DNA of 64,000 bases, from contig NZ_JACIEM010000006.1 of NCBI RefSeq assembly GCF_014196845.1, positions 248,001 through 312,000 on the forward strand, in the 5' to 3' direction. A program made the translations under genes and the position numbers. The notes beneath the pieces are model-generated. The model ran no database searches, had not been told where the DNA came from, and was given only the letters and a program-made list of their open reading frames with translations. Shown here piece after piece: positions 46,977-57,478 of the stretch. Numbering within the stretch: position 1 is the stretch's first letter; each line of letters opens with the position of its first letter. Source of the DNA: Aurantimonas endophytica (GTDB lineage Bacteria > Pseudomonadota > Alphaproteobacteria > Rhizobiales > Rhizobiaceae).

Positions 46977-47417
46977 ATGAAGGCGCTTCCGATGCTGGAG
47001 AACAAGAAGAAGCCGAACCCGGTCGACACGCATGTCGGGTCGCGTGTCCGCCTGCGCCGGACCATGCTCGGCATGAGCCAGGAAAAACTCGGCGAAAGCC
47101 TCGGCATCACCTTCCAGCAGATCCAGAAATACGAGAAGGGATCGAACCGCATCGGGGCCAGCCGGCTGCAGCGCATGTCGGAGGTCCTGAACGTGCCGGT
47201 GGCCTTCTTCTTCGAGGATGCCCCGGGCGGCATCGACGGCAAGGAGGGTTTCGCCGAGCCATCCGGGCCCGACTATGTCGTCGATTTCCTGTCCTCCACC
47301 GAGGGGCTGCAGCTCAATCGCGCCTTCGTGCGCATCGCCGACCCCAAGGTCCGCCGCCGGGTCATCGATCTGGTCCGCACGCTCGCCGATGCAGCGGCGG
47401 CTGAAGACAAGGCTTGA
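46977..47417 (+). CDS. XRE-family transcriptional regulator
   Basis: 146 residues. N-terminal Cro/C1 helix-turn-helix (VGSRVRLRRTMLGMSQEKLGESLGITFQQIQKYEKG), then a linker and a C-terminal helix (NRAFVRIADPKVRRRVIDLVRTLAD). Conserved in this position (after lnt) in Rhizobiales; regulon not known to me. Start uncertain: ATG 46977 or ATG 46992 (MLENKKKPNP). Confidence 0.88.
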   Translation: MKALPMLENKKKPNPVDTHVGSRVRLRRTMLGMSQEKLGESLGITFQQIQKYEKGSNRIGASRLQRMSEVLNVPVAFFFEDAPGGIDGKEGFAEPSGPDYVVDFLSSTEGLQLNRAFVRIADPKVRRRVIDLVRTLADAAAAEDKA

Positions 47418-47575
47418 TCCGGGCGACGGGGTCCAGTCTTCCAAACCCTTGACGGGATCGGCAAGGCGCGGCAATGCGGGCCTCGCCGGGCTCGCTATGT
47501 CGATGGGTCCGACATCGCCCGAATGCTTGCGGCTCGCCCGCGGCCGCTGACAACGCCAGCAGAAGCAAGTCCCTC

Positions 47576-48289
47576 ATGGAGAACGATCCGTCCGCCGTCC
47601 CCCACCGGGAGCGCGCCCGCGAGGCGTTTTTCGGCAGGCTGAAGGGTCCCGCGCTGCGGCCGGGCCAGGCGGCGCTGCTCCAGACGCTGCTGCCGACGCT
47701 GCTTGTCGATCTCGATACGCCCGCCCCGACCGAACTTACGGGGTTGTTTTCGGCCCCGGTCGAGAGGGTGCATCTGGAGATCGGCTTCGGCGGCGGCGAG
47801 CATCTCCTGGCCGAGACCAGGCGCCGGCCAGAGACGGGCTTCATCGGCGTCGAGCCCTTCGTCAACGGCATGGCCAAGCTGCTGTCGGTCGTCCAGGCGG
47901 AGCCGCGGCCCAATCTGCGCCTCTATGACGACGACGCCACGCGGCTGCTCGACTGGCTGCCGGAGGCCAGCCTTTCCGGCATCGACCTGCTCTACCCCGA
48001 TCCCTGGCCGAAGAAGAAGCATTTCAAGCGCCGCTTCGTGAATGCGCGCAATCTCGATCGCTTCGCACGGGTGCTGGTCCCCGGCGCATCGTTCTGCTTT
48101 GCCTCCGACATCGACACCTATGTCGACTGGACGCTGCAGCACTGCCGCGACCACCCGGCCTTCGAATGGACGGCATCGCGGGCGGCCGACTGGCACGAGC
48201 CCTTCGAGGGCTGGCCCGGCACGAGATACGAGGCGAAGGCGATCCGCGAGGGAAGGCGTCCGGCCTACCTGACGTTCCGGCGGGTGTGA
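47576..48289 (+). CDS. trmB: tRNA (guanine-N7)-methyltransferase
   Basis: Makes m7G46 in tRNAs. 237 residues; SAM motif [13 protein letters not shown], and the catalytic region [20 protein letters not shown] at 47576 fits the conserved MENDPS.. start. In related genomes metK sits between the XRE gene and trmB; here only 158 bases separate them. Confidence 0.94.
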   Translation: MENDPSAVPHRERAREAFFGRLKGPALRPGQAALLQTLLPTLLVDLDTPAPTELTGLFSAPVERVHLEIGFGGGEHLLAETRRRPETGFIGVEPFVNGMAKLLSVVQAEPRPNLRLYDDDATRLLDWLPEASLSGIDLLYPDPWPKKKHFKRRFVNARNLDRFARVLVPGASFCFASDIDTYVDWTLQHCRDHPAFEWTASRAADWHEPFEGWPGTRYEAKAIREGRRPAYLTFRRV

Positions 48290-48338
48290 GCTGCTGCCGC
48301 GTCCGGGCGGCGGCAGTGAGCGACACCTGCCCGCCGAC

Positions 48339-48426
48339 TTGATGCAGCCGCGGGAAGCTTGTATAGAACACGAAATTCTCTGCGATGCGATCGTGAGAGT
48401 GGGTCCTGCCGGTCCCGCTCTTTTTT
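48339..48426 (+). promoter_or_regulatory. rimP leader: promoter plus attenuator hairpin
   Basis: Promoter TTGATG (48339-48344), 17-base spacer, TATAGA (48362-48367). About 20 bases after the expected start comes AGAGTGGG (48396-48403) pairing with CCCGCTCT (48414-48421), followed by six Ts (to 48426). The rimP frame starts 117 bases later. A rimP-leader attenuator family has been described in alphaproteobacteria; this fits it. Confidence 0.65.
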
Positions 48427-48542
48427 GTTTCAGGGGCCCTGGTTTGCGCGATGGCGCGCTCCGACGGCCCCGGCCGAACGCCCGCAGGAGGACCACCGGT
48501 CCGATCCGGCAGGACCCGGACCGCAGCGATTTTCGGAGCAAC

Positions 48543-49148
48543 GTGATTACCGCAGACCAGCGCATCGTCAAGGAACAGGGGCTCGAGGCCGCCGTCGCGA
48601 CAATCGTCGAACCGGCGATCGAGCAGCTCGGCTATCGCCTTGTGCGGGTCAAGATCTCCGGCCTCAACGGCATGACCGTGCAGATCATGGCCGAGCGGCC
48701 GGACGGCACGATGAATGTGGAAGGCTGCGAGGCGGTGTCGCGCGGCATCTCTCCGGTCCTCGACGTCGACGATCCGATCGACAAGCCCTATCATCTGGAG
48801 GTCTCCTCCCCGGGAATCGACCGGCCGCTGGTGCGCAAGGGCGACTTCGAGATCTGGGCGGGTTTCCTGATGAAGCTCGAGACCACCCGGCTGATCAACG
48901 ATCGCAAGCGCTATCGCGGCAAGATCGTGAAGGTCGGCGAGGACGCCATCACCGTCGAGCGCGAGCAGCCGGCGCCGGACGAGACGCCGACCGTGGAAAT
49001 TCCGTTCGATGCCATTGGCGAGGCGCGCCTGATTCTGACCGACGACCTCATCGAGGCGTCGCTGAAGGCGGACAAGGCTGCCCGCAAGGCATCGGGAGAG
49101 CCGCAGGACGAAGACGCCGCAGACGAGGCGCCCGGGCGGCCGCACTGA
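48543..49148 (+). CDS. rimP: ribosome maturation factor RimP
   Basis: Assists 30S assembly (S19/S12 stage). 201 residues: N-terminal alpha/beta domain ([32 protein letters not shown]) and C-terminal SH3-like barrel. GTG start at 48543 with GGAG upstream; the frame is open further 5', but that part overlaps the leader and is not conserved. First gene of rimP-nusA-ylxR-infB. Confidence 0.93.
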   Translation: MITADQRIVKEQGLEAAVATIVEPAIEQLGYRLVRVKISGLNGMTVQIMAERPDGTMNVEGCEAVSRGISPVLDVDDPIDKPYHLEVSSPGIDRPLVRKGDFEIWAGFLMKLETTRLINDRKRYRGKIVKVGEDAITVEREQPAPDETPTVEIPFDAIGEARLILTDDLIEASLKADKAARKASGEPQDEDAADEAPGRPH

Positions 49149-49245
49149 ACGGCGAGAAGCGATTGCGGCGCCTTCGGCCCCGCTGGACCATATGGAGCCG
49201 CCGCGCCAGCTGCGCGGCAGGGACCCGAATTCAGGAGAACCGACA

Positions 49246-50856
49246 ATGGCAGTGAGTGCGAACAGGCTTGAGCTTCTGCAGATCGCCGACGCAGTCGCGC
49301 GCGAGAAATCGATCGACCGCGAGATCGTCATCGGCGCCATGGCCGACGCGATCCAGAAGGCGGCCCGCAGCCGCTACGGTCAGGAGACCAATATCCGCGT
49401 CGACATCAACACCAAGACCGGCGAGATGCGGCTGCAGCGCCTGCTCGAAGTGGTCGAGGAGGTCGAGGATCCGAACATCCAGATCCATCTCGACCTGGCA
49501 CGCGACAAGAACCCCGACGCCGAGCCGGGCGACTTCATCGCCGAGCAGCTGCCGCCGATGGATTTCGGCCGGATCGCCGCGCAGTCGGCCAAGCAGGTGA
49601 TCGTGCAGAAGGTCCGCGAGGCCGAGCGCGACCGCCAGTACGAGGAATTCCGCGACCGCGTCGGCGAGATCGTCAACGGCACGGTCAAGCGCGTCGAATA
49701 CGGCAACGTCATCGTCGATCTCGGCCGCGGCGAGGGCATCATCCGCCGCGACGAGCAGATCCCGCGCGAATTGTTCCGCTACGGCGACCGGGTGCGGGCC
49801 TTCGTCTACGACGTGCGGCGCGAACAGCGCGGACCCCAGATCTTCCTGTCGCGCACCCATCCGCAGTTCATGGCCAAGCTCTTCACCATGGAAGTGCCGG
49901 AAATTTACGACGGCATCATCACCATCAAGGCGGTCGCCCGCGATCCGGGCTCCAGAGCCAAGATCGCCGTGATCTCCAACGATTCTTCGGTCGATCCGGT
50001 CGGCGCCTGCGTCGGCATGCGCGGCAGCCGCGTGCAGGCCGTCGTCGGCGAGCTGCAGGGCGAGAAGATCGACATCATCCCCTGGTCGCCGGACGCCGCG
50101 TCCTTCCTCGTCAATGCCTTGCAGCCGGCCGAAGTCTCGAAGGTCGTGCTCGACGAGGATGCCGAGCGCATTGAAGTCGTCGTCCCGGATGACCAGCTAT
50201 CTCTGGCGATCGGCCGCCGCGGCCAGAACGTCCGGCTGGCCTCCCAGCTGACCGGCTGGGACATCGACATTCTCACCGAGCAAGAAGAGTCGGAGCGCCG
50301 CCAGAAGGAATTCCAGGAGCGTTCGGAGATCTTCATGAACGCCCTGAATGTCGACGAGATGGTCGCCCAGGTGCTGGCATCGGAAGGCTTCGCCAGCGTC
50401 GAGGAAGTCGCCTATGTCGAGCAGGACGAGGTCGCCTCGATCGAGGGCTTCGACGACGAGACGGCCGGCGAGATCCAGGCGCGGGCCCGCGAATACCTGG
50501 AGCAGCGCGAGGCCGAGTTCGACGCCAAGCGGGTTGCGCTGGGCGTCTCGGACGAGCTGAAGGAAATCGACGGGCTCACCACCGAGATGCTGGTGGCGCT
50601 CGGCGAGGAAGACATCAAGACAATGGAAGACTTCGCCGGTTGCGCGGCGGACGACCTCATCGGCTGGAGCGAACGCAAGGACGGCGAGACCAAGCGGTTC
50701 CCGGGCGCGCTGAGCAAGTTCGAGATTTCCCGTGCCGCGGCCGACCAGATGGTCCTCGCCGCACGGCTGAAGGCCGGCTGGATCACCCAGGCCGACATCG
50801 ACGGCCCGCAGGTCGAGGCGGACGAAGACGCCGAGACGGAAGAGGCGGCGGTCTGA
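49246..50856 (+). CDS. nusA: transcription elongation/termination factor NusA
   Basis: Pausing, termination and antitermination factor. 536 residues: N-terminal RNAP-binding domain, S1 domain ([21 protein letters not shown]), two KH domains ([28 protein letters not shown]), then two C-terminal acidic helix-hairpin repeats. ATG at 49246 behind AGGAG. Confidence 0.96.
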   Translation: MAVSANRLELLQIADAVAREKSIDREIVIGAMADAIQKAARSRYGQETNIRVDINTKTGEMRLQRLLEVVEEVEDPNIQIHLDLARDKNPDAEPGDFIAEQLPPMDFGRIAAQSAKQVIVQKVREAERDRQYEEFRDRVGEIVNGTVKRVEYGNVIVDLGRGEGIIRRDEQIPRELFRYGDRVRAFVYDVRREQRGPQIFLSRTHPQFMAKLFTMEVPEIYDGIITIKAVARDPGSRAKIAVISNDSSVDPVGACVGMRGSRVQAVVGELQGEKIDIIPWSPDAASFLVNALQPAEVSKVVLDEDAERIEVVVPDDQLSLAIGRRGQNVRLASQLTGWDIDILTEQEESERRQKEFQERSEIFMNALNVDEMVAQVLASEGFASVEEVAYVEQDEVASIEGFDDETAGEIQARAREYLEQREAEFDAKRVALGVSDELKEIDGLTTEMLVALGEEDIKTMEDFAGCAADDLIGWSERKDGETKRFPGALSKFEISRAAADQMVLAARLKAGWITQADIDGPQVEADEDAETEEAAV

Positions 50857-50864
50857 CGGCGGCG

Positions 50865-51632
50865 ATGGACGATCCGGCGGATGCTGCAGGGGAGGCGGAA
50901 CTGAACGACCGCACCTGCATCGTCTCCCGCAAGGCGCAGCCGCCGGAGGACCTGATCCGCTTCGTGCGCGGACCCGACGGCGCGGTGGTGCCGGATCTGC
51001 GGCGCAGGCTGCCGGGGCGCGGCGCCCATGTGGCGATGCGCCGGGCATCGGTCGACGAGGCGGTCCGCCGCAAGCTGTTCGGCCGGGCACTGAAGGCGGA
51101 AGTGATGGCGGCCCCGGACCTCGGCCAGATGGTCGACGGGCTGCTGGCGAAGTCGGCCCTCGGCGCGCTGGGACTGGCCCGAAAGGCCGGCCAGCTGGTG
51201 ACCGGGGCGACCAAGACCGAGGCGGCTGTCCGCACGGGCCGGGCTCTGCTTCTGGTGCAGGCATCGGACGCTGCGGCGGATGGGCTGCGCAAGCTCGACC
51301 AGGCACGCCGCGCCGCGGCGGCATCGCGGTCGGAGCCGGCCATAGCGGCCCTGCGTCTGTTTACGTCAGACGAATTGGGTTTGGCTTTGGGCGGCGGGAA
51401 TGTGATACATGCAGCCATCCTTGCCGGTGACGCGGGCTCGGCTGCGGCGAAGCGCATGGCAGCGCTTGACAAATATCGGGGCGAGAGCCCCGGACCGGTT
51501 TCCGGCGATGCCCCTTTCGGGCGCGGGGAAGCTGCGACTGAGAAATTGAACGACACGGGAGCGCCTTCTGAGCGACGCTCCGGGCAAGATGAAGGGCGCG
51601 GGATCGATCCCGCGCAGGAAGCGGAAGCGTAG
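50865..51632 (+). CDS. ylxR: YlxR (DUF448)/L7Ae-like RNA-binding protein
   Basis: 255 residues: N-terminal YlxR domain (NDRTCIVSRKAQPPEDLIRFV, PGRGAHVAMRRAS) fused to an L7Ae-type domain (GALGLARKAGQLVTGATKTEAAV), then a disordered tail. This fusion between nusA and infB is normal in Rhizobiales. Starts 8 bases after nusA and ends directly at the infB ATG. Confidence 0.9.
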   Translation: MDDPADAAGEAELNDRTCIVSRKAQPPEDLIRFVRGPDGAVVPDLRRRLPGRGAHVAMRRASVDEAVRRKLFGRALKAEVMAAPDLGQMVDGLLAKSALGALGLARKAGQLVTGATKTEAAVRTGRALLLVQASDAAADGLRKLDQARRAAAASRSEPAIAALRLFTSDELGLALGGGNVIHAAILAGDAGSAAAKRMAALDKYRGESPGPVSGDAPFGRGEAATEKLNDTGAPSERRSGQDEGRGIDPAQEAEA

Positions 51633-54600
51633 ATGAGCGATACCAAGTCCGGCGACGACAAGACGCTGAGCGTGAGCACGAAGAAGACTCTGACCCTGAA
51701 GCGGGGCGGCGTCGAGCAGTCCACCGTTCGGCAGAATTTCTCGCACGGTCGCACGAAGAACGTCGTCGTCGAGACCAAGAAGCGGCGGATCGCCAAGCCG
51801 GAGGACGCCGCGCCGTCCGTCGCGGCGGCTCCGACGCCGCAGCCGCGCGCGCCGCAGCCAGCGCCGACGCCGGCACCGGCGCCGGCTGCAACGACGCAGG
51901 CTGCGCCCGCACCGTCGACGCCCCCGCCGACGCCGCCCCAGGTGGGCGGCCGTCCGCCACAGATCCAGCTGGGCCCGAAGCCGGGCCAGGCGCCCGCCGC
52001 CAAGGCGCCCGAGCCGGTCGAAGCCGCGCCGGAGCCGGTCGAGGCGAAGAGCCCTGCCCCTGCTCCAGAGGCACCGGCACCGGCCGCCGAGGCGCCGTCT
52101 GCGCCGGCGGCCGCCCCGACCGCTTCTGCCGCAGCGCCTGCCGAGGCACCGCCGGCACCCCGCCCTGCCGCTCCCGTGGCGACGGCTCGGCCTGCTGCGC
52201 CGCCCGTGGCCACCGCGCGTCCGGCTTCCGCCGCGCCGCGTCCGGGCAGCCCGCAGCAGGGTCGTCCGCAACAGCCGTCGGCCGGACCATCGCGTCCCGG
52301 CCAGGCGCCGGCGCGTCCGGGTGGTCGCGACGATCGCCGGCCCGCCGCTGCCGCGCCGGGTGCCCGCCAGCCGCGCGGCGCCGTGCTCAGCGATCTGTCG
52401 TCGCGTGAAATGGATGCGCGTCGCCGGGCGCTCGAACTGGCCAAGCAGCGCGAAGTCGAGGATCGGCGCCTGTTCCGCGAGGAAGAGGACCGTCGCATTG
52501 CCGAGGACGAGCGCCGTCAGCGCGAGCGGGCCGAATCCGAGCGCCGCCAGGCCGAGGAGAATGCCCGGCTCGAGGCCGAGGCGGCATCGCGTCGCAAGGC
52601 CGAAGCCGAGGCCGAGCGCCGGGGCCAGGCTCCCGCCGCCGTGGTGTCGCCGGCCGATGCCGAAGCGGCTGCCGCCCGCGGAGTCCGCGCCGAACCGCGT
52701 CGGCGTCCCGGTGCAGACGAGGACGAGGCATCCCGTGCCCGTCCCGGCGCGCGCCGTCCCGTCAGGGGCGCACCCGCCGAGGCGCCGAAGCCGGCCCGTC
52801 CGGACCGCGACGACGGTCGTCGCCGCGGCAAGCTGACGCTCGACAAGGCGCTCACCTCCGAGGAAGGCGCGCGCGGACGCTCGCTCTCGTCGATCCGCCG
52901 TCGTCAGGAGAAATTCAAGCGCTCGCAGCAGAACCAGCCGCGAGAGAAGATTGCCCGCGAAGTGATTATTCCAGAGACCATCAGCATCCAGGAACTCGCC
53001 AACCGCATGTCGGAGCGTTCCGTCGACGTCATCAAGTTCCTCATGCAGCAGGGACAGATGATGAAGCCGGGCGACATCATCGAGCCCGACCTCGCCGAGC
53101 TCATCGCGTCGGAATTTGGCCACACGGTTCGCCGCGTCGCCGAGTCGGACGTCGAGGAAGGCATCTTCAACGTCGCCGACAATGTCGAGAACCTCGTGCC
53201 GCGGCCGCCGGTCGTGACCATCATGGGCCATGTCGACCACGGCAAGACCTCGCTGCTCGACGCGATCCGCAAGACCAGCGTCGTTTCCGGCGAGGCCGGC
53301 GGCATCACACAGCATATCGGGGCCTACCAGGTCGAGCAGGGCGGTCAGAAGATCACCTTCATCGACACGCCGGGCCACGCCGCCTTCACTGCGATGCGGG
53401 CTCGCGGCGCCCAGGCGACCGACATTGCCATCCTGGTGGTGGCGGCCGACGACAGCGTGATGCCGCAGACCATCGAGTCGATCAATCACGCCAAGTCGGC
53501 GGGCGTCCCGATCATCGTGGCGATCAACAAGATCGACAAGCCGGGCGCCGATGCCAGCAAGGTGCGCAACGCCCTGCTGCAGCATGAGGTGTTCGTGGAA
53601 TCGATGGGCGGTGAAGTGCTCGACGTCGAGGTCTCGGCGCTCAAGGGCACCAATCTCGACAAGCTGCTCGATGCGATCCTCCTGCAGTCGGAGATCCTCG
53701 AGCTGAAGGCCGATCCGACCCGCACCGCCGAAGGCGTTGTCATCGAGGCGCAGCTCGACAAGGGCCGCGGCCCGGTCGCCACCGTCCTCGTCCAGACCGG
53801 CACGCTGAAGATCGGCGACATCGTCGTCGCCGGCGACGAATGGGGCCGCGTCCGCGCCCTGATCACCGACAAGGGCGCCCAGCTCAAGGAAGCCCTGCCG
53901 TCGATGCCGGTCGAGGTGCTCGGCATGCAGGGCACGCCGCTCGCCGGCGACCGCTTCGCGGTGGTGGAGAGCGAGTCCAAGGCACGCGAGATCGCCGAAT
54001 ACCGTCAGCGCGTGGCGCGCGAGAAGCAGGTGGCCAAGAGCGCCGGCCAGCGCGGCTCGCTCGAGCAGATGATGTCGCAGCTTCAGGATACGGGGCTCAA
54101 GGAGTTCCCGCTGCTGATCAAGGGCGACGTGCAGGGTTCGATCGAGGCGATCATCGGTGCGCTCGACAAGCTCGGCACCGACGAGGTGCGTGCGCGGATC
54201 GTCCATTCGGGCGCCGGCGCGATCACCGAGTCCGACATCGCCCTTGCCGGCGCCTCGCGCGCCGCAATCATCGGCTTCAACGTCCGCGCCAACAAGCAGG
54301 CGCGCGAGGCGGCCGAGCGCGAGGGGATCGAGATCCGCTACTACAACATCATCTACGACCTCGTGGATGACGTGAAGGACGCGATGTCGGGCCTCTTGTC
54401 GCCGGAGCGGCGCGAGACCTTCATCGGCAATGCCGAGATCCGCGAAGTGTTCAACATCACCAAGATCGGCAAGGTCGCAGGCTGTCTCGTCACCGAGGGC
54501 GAGGTCGAGCGTGGCGCGGGCGTCCGCCTCATCCGCGACGGCGTCGTCATCCACGAGGGCACGCTCAAGACGCTCAAGCGCTTCAAGGACGAAGTCGCCA

Positions 54601-54710
54601 AGGTGCAGAGCGGCCAGGAATGCGGCATGGCCTTCCAGAACTACGAGGACATGCGCCAGGGCGATGTCATCGAGTGCTTCCGCGTCGAGCACGTCGCCCG
54701 CACGCTGTAG
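51633..54710 (+). CDS. infB: translation initiation factor IF-2
   Basis: GTPase that places initiator tRNA on the 30S. The long N-terminus (about 420 residues) is Ala/Pro-rich and then Arg/Glu-rich; IF2_N follows; the G domain has GHVDHGKT at 532-539, DTPGHAAF and NKIDKPG; then domains II-IV. 1025 residues, long but usual for the group. Its start abuts the ylxR stop. Confidence 0.97.
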   Translation: MSDTKSGDDKTLSVSTKKTLTLKRGGVEQSTVRQNFSHGRTKNVVVETKKRRIAKPEDAAPSVAAAPTPQPRAPQPAPTPAPAPAATTQAAPAPSTPPPTPPQVGGRPPQIQLGPKPGQAPAAKAPEPVEAAPEPVEAKSPAPAPEAPAPAAEAPSAPAAAPTASAAAPAEAPPAPRPAAPVATARPAAPPVATARPASAAPRPGSPQQGRPQQPSAGPSRPGQAPARPGGRDDRRPAAAAPGARQPRGAVLSDLSSREMDARRRALELAKQREVEDRRLFREEEDRRIAEDERRQRERAESERRQAEENARLEAEAASRRKAEAEAERRGQAPAAVVSPADAEAAAARGVRAEPRRRPGADEDEASRARPGARRPVRGAPAEAPKPARPDRDDGRRRGKLTLDKALTSEEGARGRSLSSIRRRQEKFKRSQQNQPREKIAREVIIPETISIQELANRMSERSVDVIKFLMQQGQMMKPGDIIEPDLAELIASEFGHTVRRVAESDVEEGIFNVADNVENLVPRPPVVTIMGHVDHGKTSLLDAIRKTSVVSGEAGGITQHIGAYQVEQGGQKITFIDTPGHAAFTAMRARGAQATDIAILVVAADDSVMPQTIESINHAKSAGVPIIVAINKIDKPGADASKVRNALLQHEVFVESMGGEVLDVEVSALKGTNLDKLLDAILLQSEILELKADPTRTAEGVVIEAQLDKGRGPVATVLVQTGTLKIGDIVVAGDEWGRVRALITDKGAQLKEALPSMPVEVLGMQGTPLAGDRFAVVESESKAREIAEYRQRVAREKQVAKSAGQRGSLEQMMSQLQDTGLKEFPLLIKGDVQGSIEAIIGALDKLGTDEVRARIVHSGAGAITESDIALAGASRAAIIGFNVRANKQAREAAEREGIEIRYYNIIYDLVDDVKDAMSGLLSPERRETFIGNAEIREVFNITKIGKVAGCLVTEGEVERGAGVRLIRDGVVIHEGTLKTLKRFKDEVAKVQSGQECGMAFQNYEDMRQGDVIECFRVEHVARTL

Positions 54711-54735
54711 GCTCGCGCCCGCGAAACACGATCGG

Positions 54736-54766
54736 GCGGGCGGGGCTCTTGCTCCGCCCGCTTTCG
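54736..54766 (+). terminator. hairpin terminator between infB and rbfA
   Basis: GCGGGCGGGGC (54736-54746), loop TCTT, GCTCCGCCCGC (54751-54761), one G-T pair, then a short T stretch. The U tract is weak, so it may be a partial terminator or processing site. Confidence 0.6.
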
Positions 54767-54935
54767 TTCGCGGCAGCAGATGTTGGCAGCGGTCGAGCCG
54801 TTCACCCGGCGGCTTCCAGGACAGCCATCGCGGTTCCGGACGCCGGCCGTCTCGATTTCGGCCGCGTTACTCATCATCATTAATCGGCGGCTCGGCGCAA
54901 TGCCCGCCGCGACAAGGCAAGGACTCCAATACGGT

Positions 54936-55349
54936 ATGGCCCGTTCGCCCCACTCCGCACACTCCCAGCGGCGGCTCAGCGTCGGCGAGAAGGTCCGCCA
55001 CGCTCTGACCGAGGTCATGCAGCGGGGCGAGATCCGCGAGCCGCTGCTCGAGACGGCCGTCGTCACGGTGACCGAGGTCGACATGTCGACCGACCTCAAG
55101 CTCGCCACGGCCTACGTCACGGTGCTCGGCCAGAGCGATGTCGAGCCTTATGTCGCGGCGCTGAACCAGCACGCCAAATTCATCCGAGGCCGGATCACGC
55201 CGGCGCTGCGGCAGATGAAGTTCATGCCGGAGGTGCGGTTCCGGCCCGACACTTCCTTCGACAATTTCGCGCGCATCGACGCGCTCCTGAAGTCGCCTGA
55301 GGTCGCCCGCGACCTCGACGACCAGGACGATGACGGGGACAAGAACTGA
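54936..55349 (+). CDS. rbfA: ribosome-binding factor A
   Basis: Late 30S assembly factor. 137 residues with the KH-like fold ([43 protein letters not shown]). ATG at 54936 with AAGGAC upstream; the frame is open earlier without conservation. Its TGA overlaps the truB ATG. Confidence 0.93.
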   Translation: MARSPHSAHSQRRLSVGEKVRHALTEVMQRGEIREPLLETAVVTVTEVDMSTDLKLATAYVTVLGQSDVEPYVAALNQHAKFIRGRITPALRQMKFMPEVRFRPDTSFDNFARIDALLKSPEVARDLDDQDDDGDKN

Positions 55350-56335
55350 TGGCGCGTCGCGGCAAGAAGCCGAAGGGCCGTCCGATCAACGGCTGGGTGA
55401 TTCTCGACAAGCCGAAGGGCATGGGCTCGACGGACGCGGTGGCAAAGCTGAAGCGCCTCTATTTCGCGCAGAAGACCGGCCATGCCGGCACGCTCGATCC
55501 GCTCGCCTCCGGCATGTTGCCGATCGCCTTCGGCGACGCGACCAAGACGGTCCCCTTCGTCATGGACGGGCGCAAGGTCTATCGCTTCACCGTCCGCTGG
55601 GGCGCTGAGACGACCACCGACGACACCGAGGGGACGGTCGCCCAGTCTTCCGACCAGCGGCCCAGCGAGGCGGAGATTCGGCTCGCGATGCAGGACTATG
55701 TCGGCGAGATCAGCCAGGTGCCGCCGACCTTCTCGGCCATCAAGATCGCCGGCGAGCGCGCCTACGATCTTGCCCGCGAGGGCGAGACCGTCGAGATCGC
55801 CGCCCGGACGGTGTCCGTGCATCGGCTGGAACTGCAGGCGTTGCCTGACGCCAACACCGCCATCTTCGAAGCCGAATGCGGCAAGGGCACCTATGTCCGC
55901 GCCATCGCCCGCGACCTCGGCCGCGACCTCGGCTGCTTCGGCCACGTGATCGATCTCCGGCGGGTCTCGGTCGGCGGCTTTACGGAAGCCGACATGGTGA
56001 CGCTGGACGATCTGGAGGCCGCGGCGGACGAGGGCCGCGAGACGCTCGACGCGGAATCGGTGGAAGCCGGTGCGACCGCGCGCGTCGTGGATTTCGCACC
56101 GCTCGACGAGTATCTGATCAATCCGGAAGCTGCCCTTTCCGATCTCTACGAGGTGATGCTGTCGGAGGAGCAGGCCGGACGGGTGCTTTCCGGCAATTCC
56201 GTGCTGCTGCGCGGGCGCGACGCCCCGGCCTCCTGCGACGAAGCCTTCGCCACCGGTCACGGGCGGCTGATCGCGCTCGGCTCGATCGACCAGGGCCAGT
56301 TCCACCCGCGTCGCGTCTTCGGCGGCCGCGGCTGA
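55349..56335 (+). CDS. truB: tRNA pseudouridine-55 synthase
   Basis: Makes psi55 in tRNAs. Catalytic Asp50 in [26 protein letters not shown] is the N-terminal motif. 328 residues. In relatives rpsO and pnp follow; here rpsT does. Confidence 0.95.
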   Translation: MARRGKKPKGRPINGWVILDKPKGMGSTDAVAKLKRLYFAQKTGHAGTLDPLASGMLPIAFGDATKTVPFVMDGRKVYRFTVRWGAETTTDDTEGTVAQSSDQRPSEAEIRLAMQDYVGEISQVPPTFSAIKIAGERAYDLAREGETVEIAARTVSVHRLELQALPDANTAIFEAECGKGTYVRAIARDLGRDLGCFGHVIDLRRVSVGGFTEADMVTLDDLEAAADEGRETLDAESVEAGATARVVDFAPLDEYLINPEAALSDLYEVMLSEEQAGRVLSGNSVLLRGRDAPASCDEAFATGHGRLIALGSIDQGQFHPRRVFGGRG

Positions 56336-56402
56336 TCGGCGGACATGGCGCGGCGCTTGCTCGGGACGACTCCGGCAAACTGCCGTTCCGCCGCGTCGGC
56401 GA

Positions 56403-56474
56403 TTGACGGAGCCTGGGAAGCGACCTATAAGGACGCCTAATTCGGCGGCGTCGGAAGACGTGGCCGGTTTTTTT
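56403..56474 (+). promoter_or_regulatory. rpsT promoter with early terminator/attenuator
   Basis: TTGACG (56403-56408), 16 bases, CTATAA (56425-56430). About ten bases past the expected start, CGTC-GGAA-GACG (56449-56460) forms a tetraloop hairpin, extended by flanking CGG/CCG pairs, then seven Ts (56468-56474). rpsT begins 76 bases later. Confidence 0.55.
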
Positions 56475-56549
56475 GCGTTGCGGCGCGGCTGATGCCGCGA
56501 GCGGCGCCGCCACCCAAAAGCTGATTCGACAGACAGAAAGAGACGAACG

Positions 56550-56819
56550 ATGGCCAATACCCCCTCGGCCAAGAAGGCGACACGCAAGATCGCGCGCCGG
56601 ACCGCCGTCAATACCGCCCGCCGCAGCCGCGTGCGGACCTTCCTGCGGAAGGTCGAAGAGGCGATCGCCGCAGGCGACAAGGAAGCTGCCGTTTCCGCCT
56701 TTAAGGTTGCGGAGCCCGAGATGATGCGCGCGACCTCCAAGGGCATCTTCCACAAGAACACCGCTTCCCGGAAGATCTCGCGCCTGTCGCACCGCGTGAA
56801 GGGCCTCGCCGAGGCCTGA
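56550..56819 (+). CDS. rpsT: 30S ribosomal protein S20
   Basis: 89 residues, Lys/Arg/Ala-rich, with the S20 pattern [21 protein letters not shown] and [18 protein letters not shown]. Binds 16S rRNA early in assembly. Position upstream of dnaA is common in Rhizobiales. Confidence 0.96.
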   Translation: MANTPSAKKATRKIARRTAVNTARRSRVRTFLRKVEEAIAAGDKEAAVSAFKVAEPEMMRATSKGIFHKNTASRKISRLSHRVKGLAEA

Positions 56820-56856
56820 TCGCCGCCGCTCTGGCTGCATCTTCCGCATTCGAAAC

Positions 56857-56880
56857 GCCCGGCCCCGCGCCGGGCTTTTT
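56857..56880 (+). terminator. intrinsic terminator of rpsT
   Basis: GCCCGGC (56857-56863), five-base loop, GCCGGGC (56869-56875), then five Ts. Confidence 0.88.
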
Positions 56881-57229
56881 GATTCGTGGCCCATTTTGAA
56901 GGCAGGTTGCCTGCCACGTCATCGGCTTGTCACGAAGGCCCGCGCCGATTCCTGCCCCTTCAAGTCCGCGCAGAAAACTGCATTCGGAATCAGTGGCTTG
57001 TAAGAGGTCAGTGAACAGTTACGAATAGCTGGCTAAGCGAAGACCGGAGAGTCCTTGAGTCAAGCGGGAAGGTCGCCACCGGGGCGATTTTTATGTTTGT
57101 CCCCTGCCGGTCGACCCGGAACGAAGGCGTAAGTTGAGGGCTGTCAGCACCTTGCGCCCCATTCGCCGGGCACACGGATGACGAGTCTGCCACAGCCGAT
57201 CCTCCCGTCTTACGATTCAGACCAGACTC
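56881..57229. promoter_or_regulatory. GANTC cluster between rpsT and dnaA
   Basis: Eight CcrM-type GANTC sites in 349 bases: 56881, 56947, 56987, 57049, 57057, 57183, 57214 and 57225 (first base of each). The spacing is uneven, with pairs at 57049/57057 and 57214/57225. It lies in the non-coding region upstream of the rhodanese-dnaA genes. Confidence 0.6.
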
Positions 57230-57478
57230 CGCTTGCCGCATCCCGCCACGTTTCGTAGTTTCCGCCTGACACAAGTGCGGAGAAGACGAAGTGCGGGGAC
57301 AACCAGTGTTTTCCAAAGTTTTATGGAGCCGCACCAAGGTTCCAGCGATGGGAAGCGTCCCGCAGGTTCAGCTGAGCTGACGTCATCCGACGCATCACGT
57401 AGTTTCTGAGCGCACCAAGCCGATTTAAGCATTGAGAACTTCTGTCCCCACGGGGTCAGGGGCGGGGAGTTGTTTTGC

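Larger units (their letters stand above)
56820..57478. other. 659-base non-coding region between rpsT and the rhodanese gene
   Basis: Less GC-rich than its neighbours. Apart from the rpsT terminator and the GANTC cluster I see no gene, no classical DnaA box (TTATCCACA) and no repeat array. It is the likely promoter region of the rhodanese gene and possibly dnaA. Confidence 0.6.
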
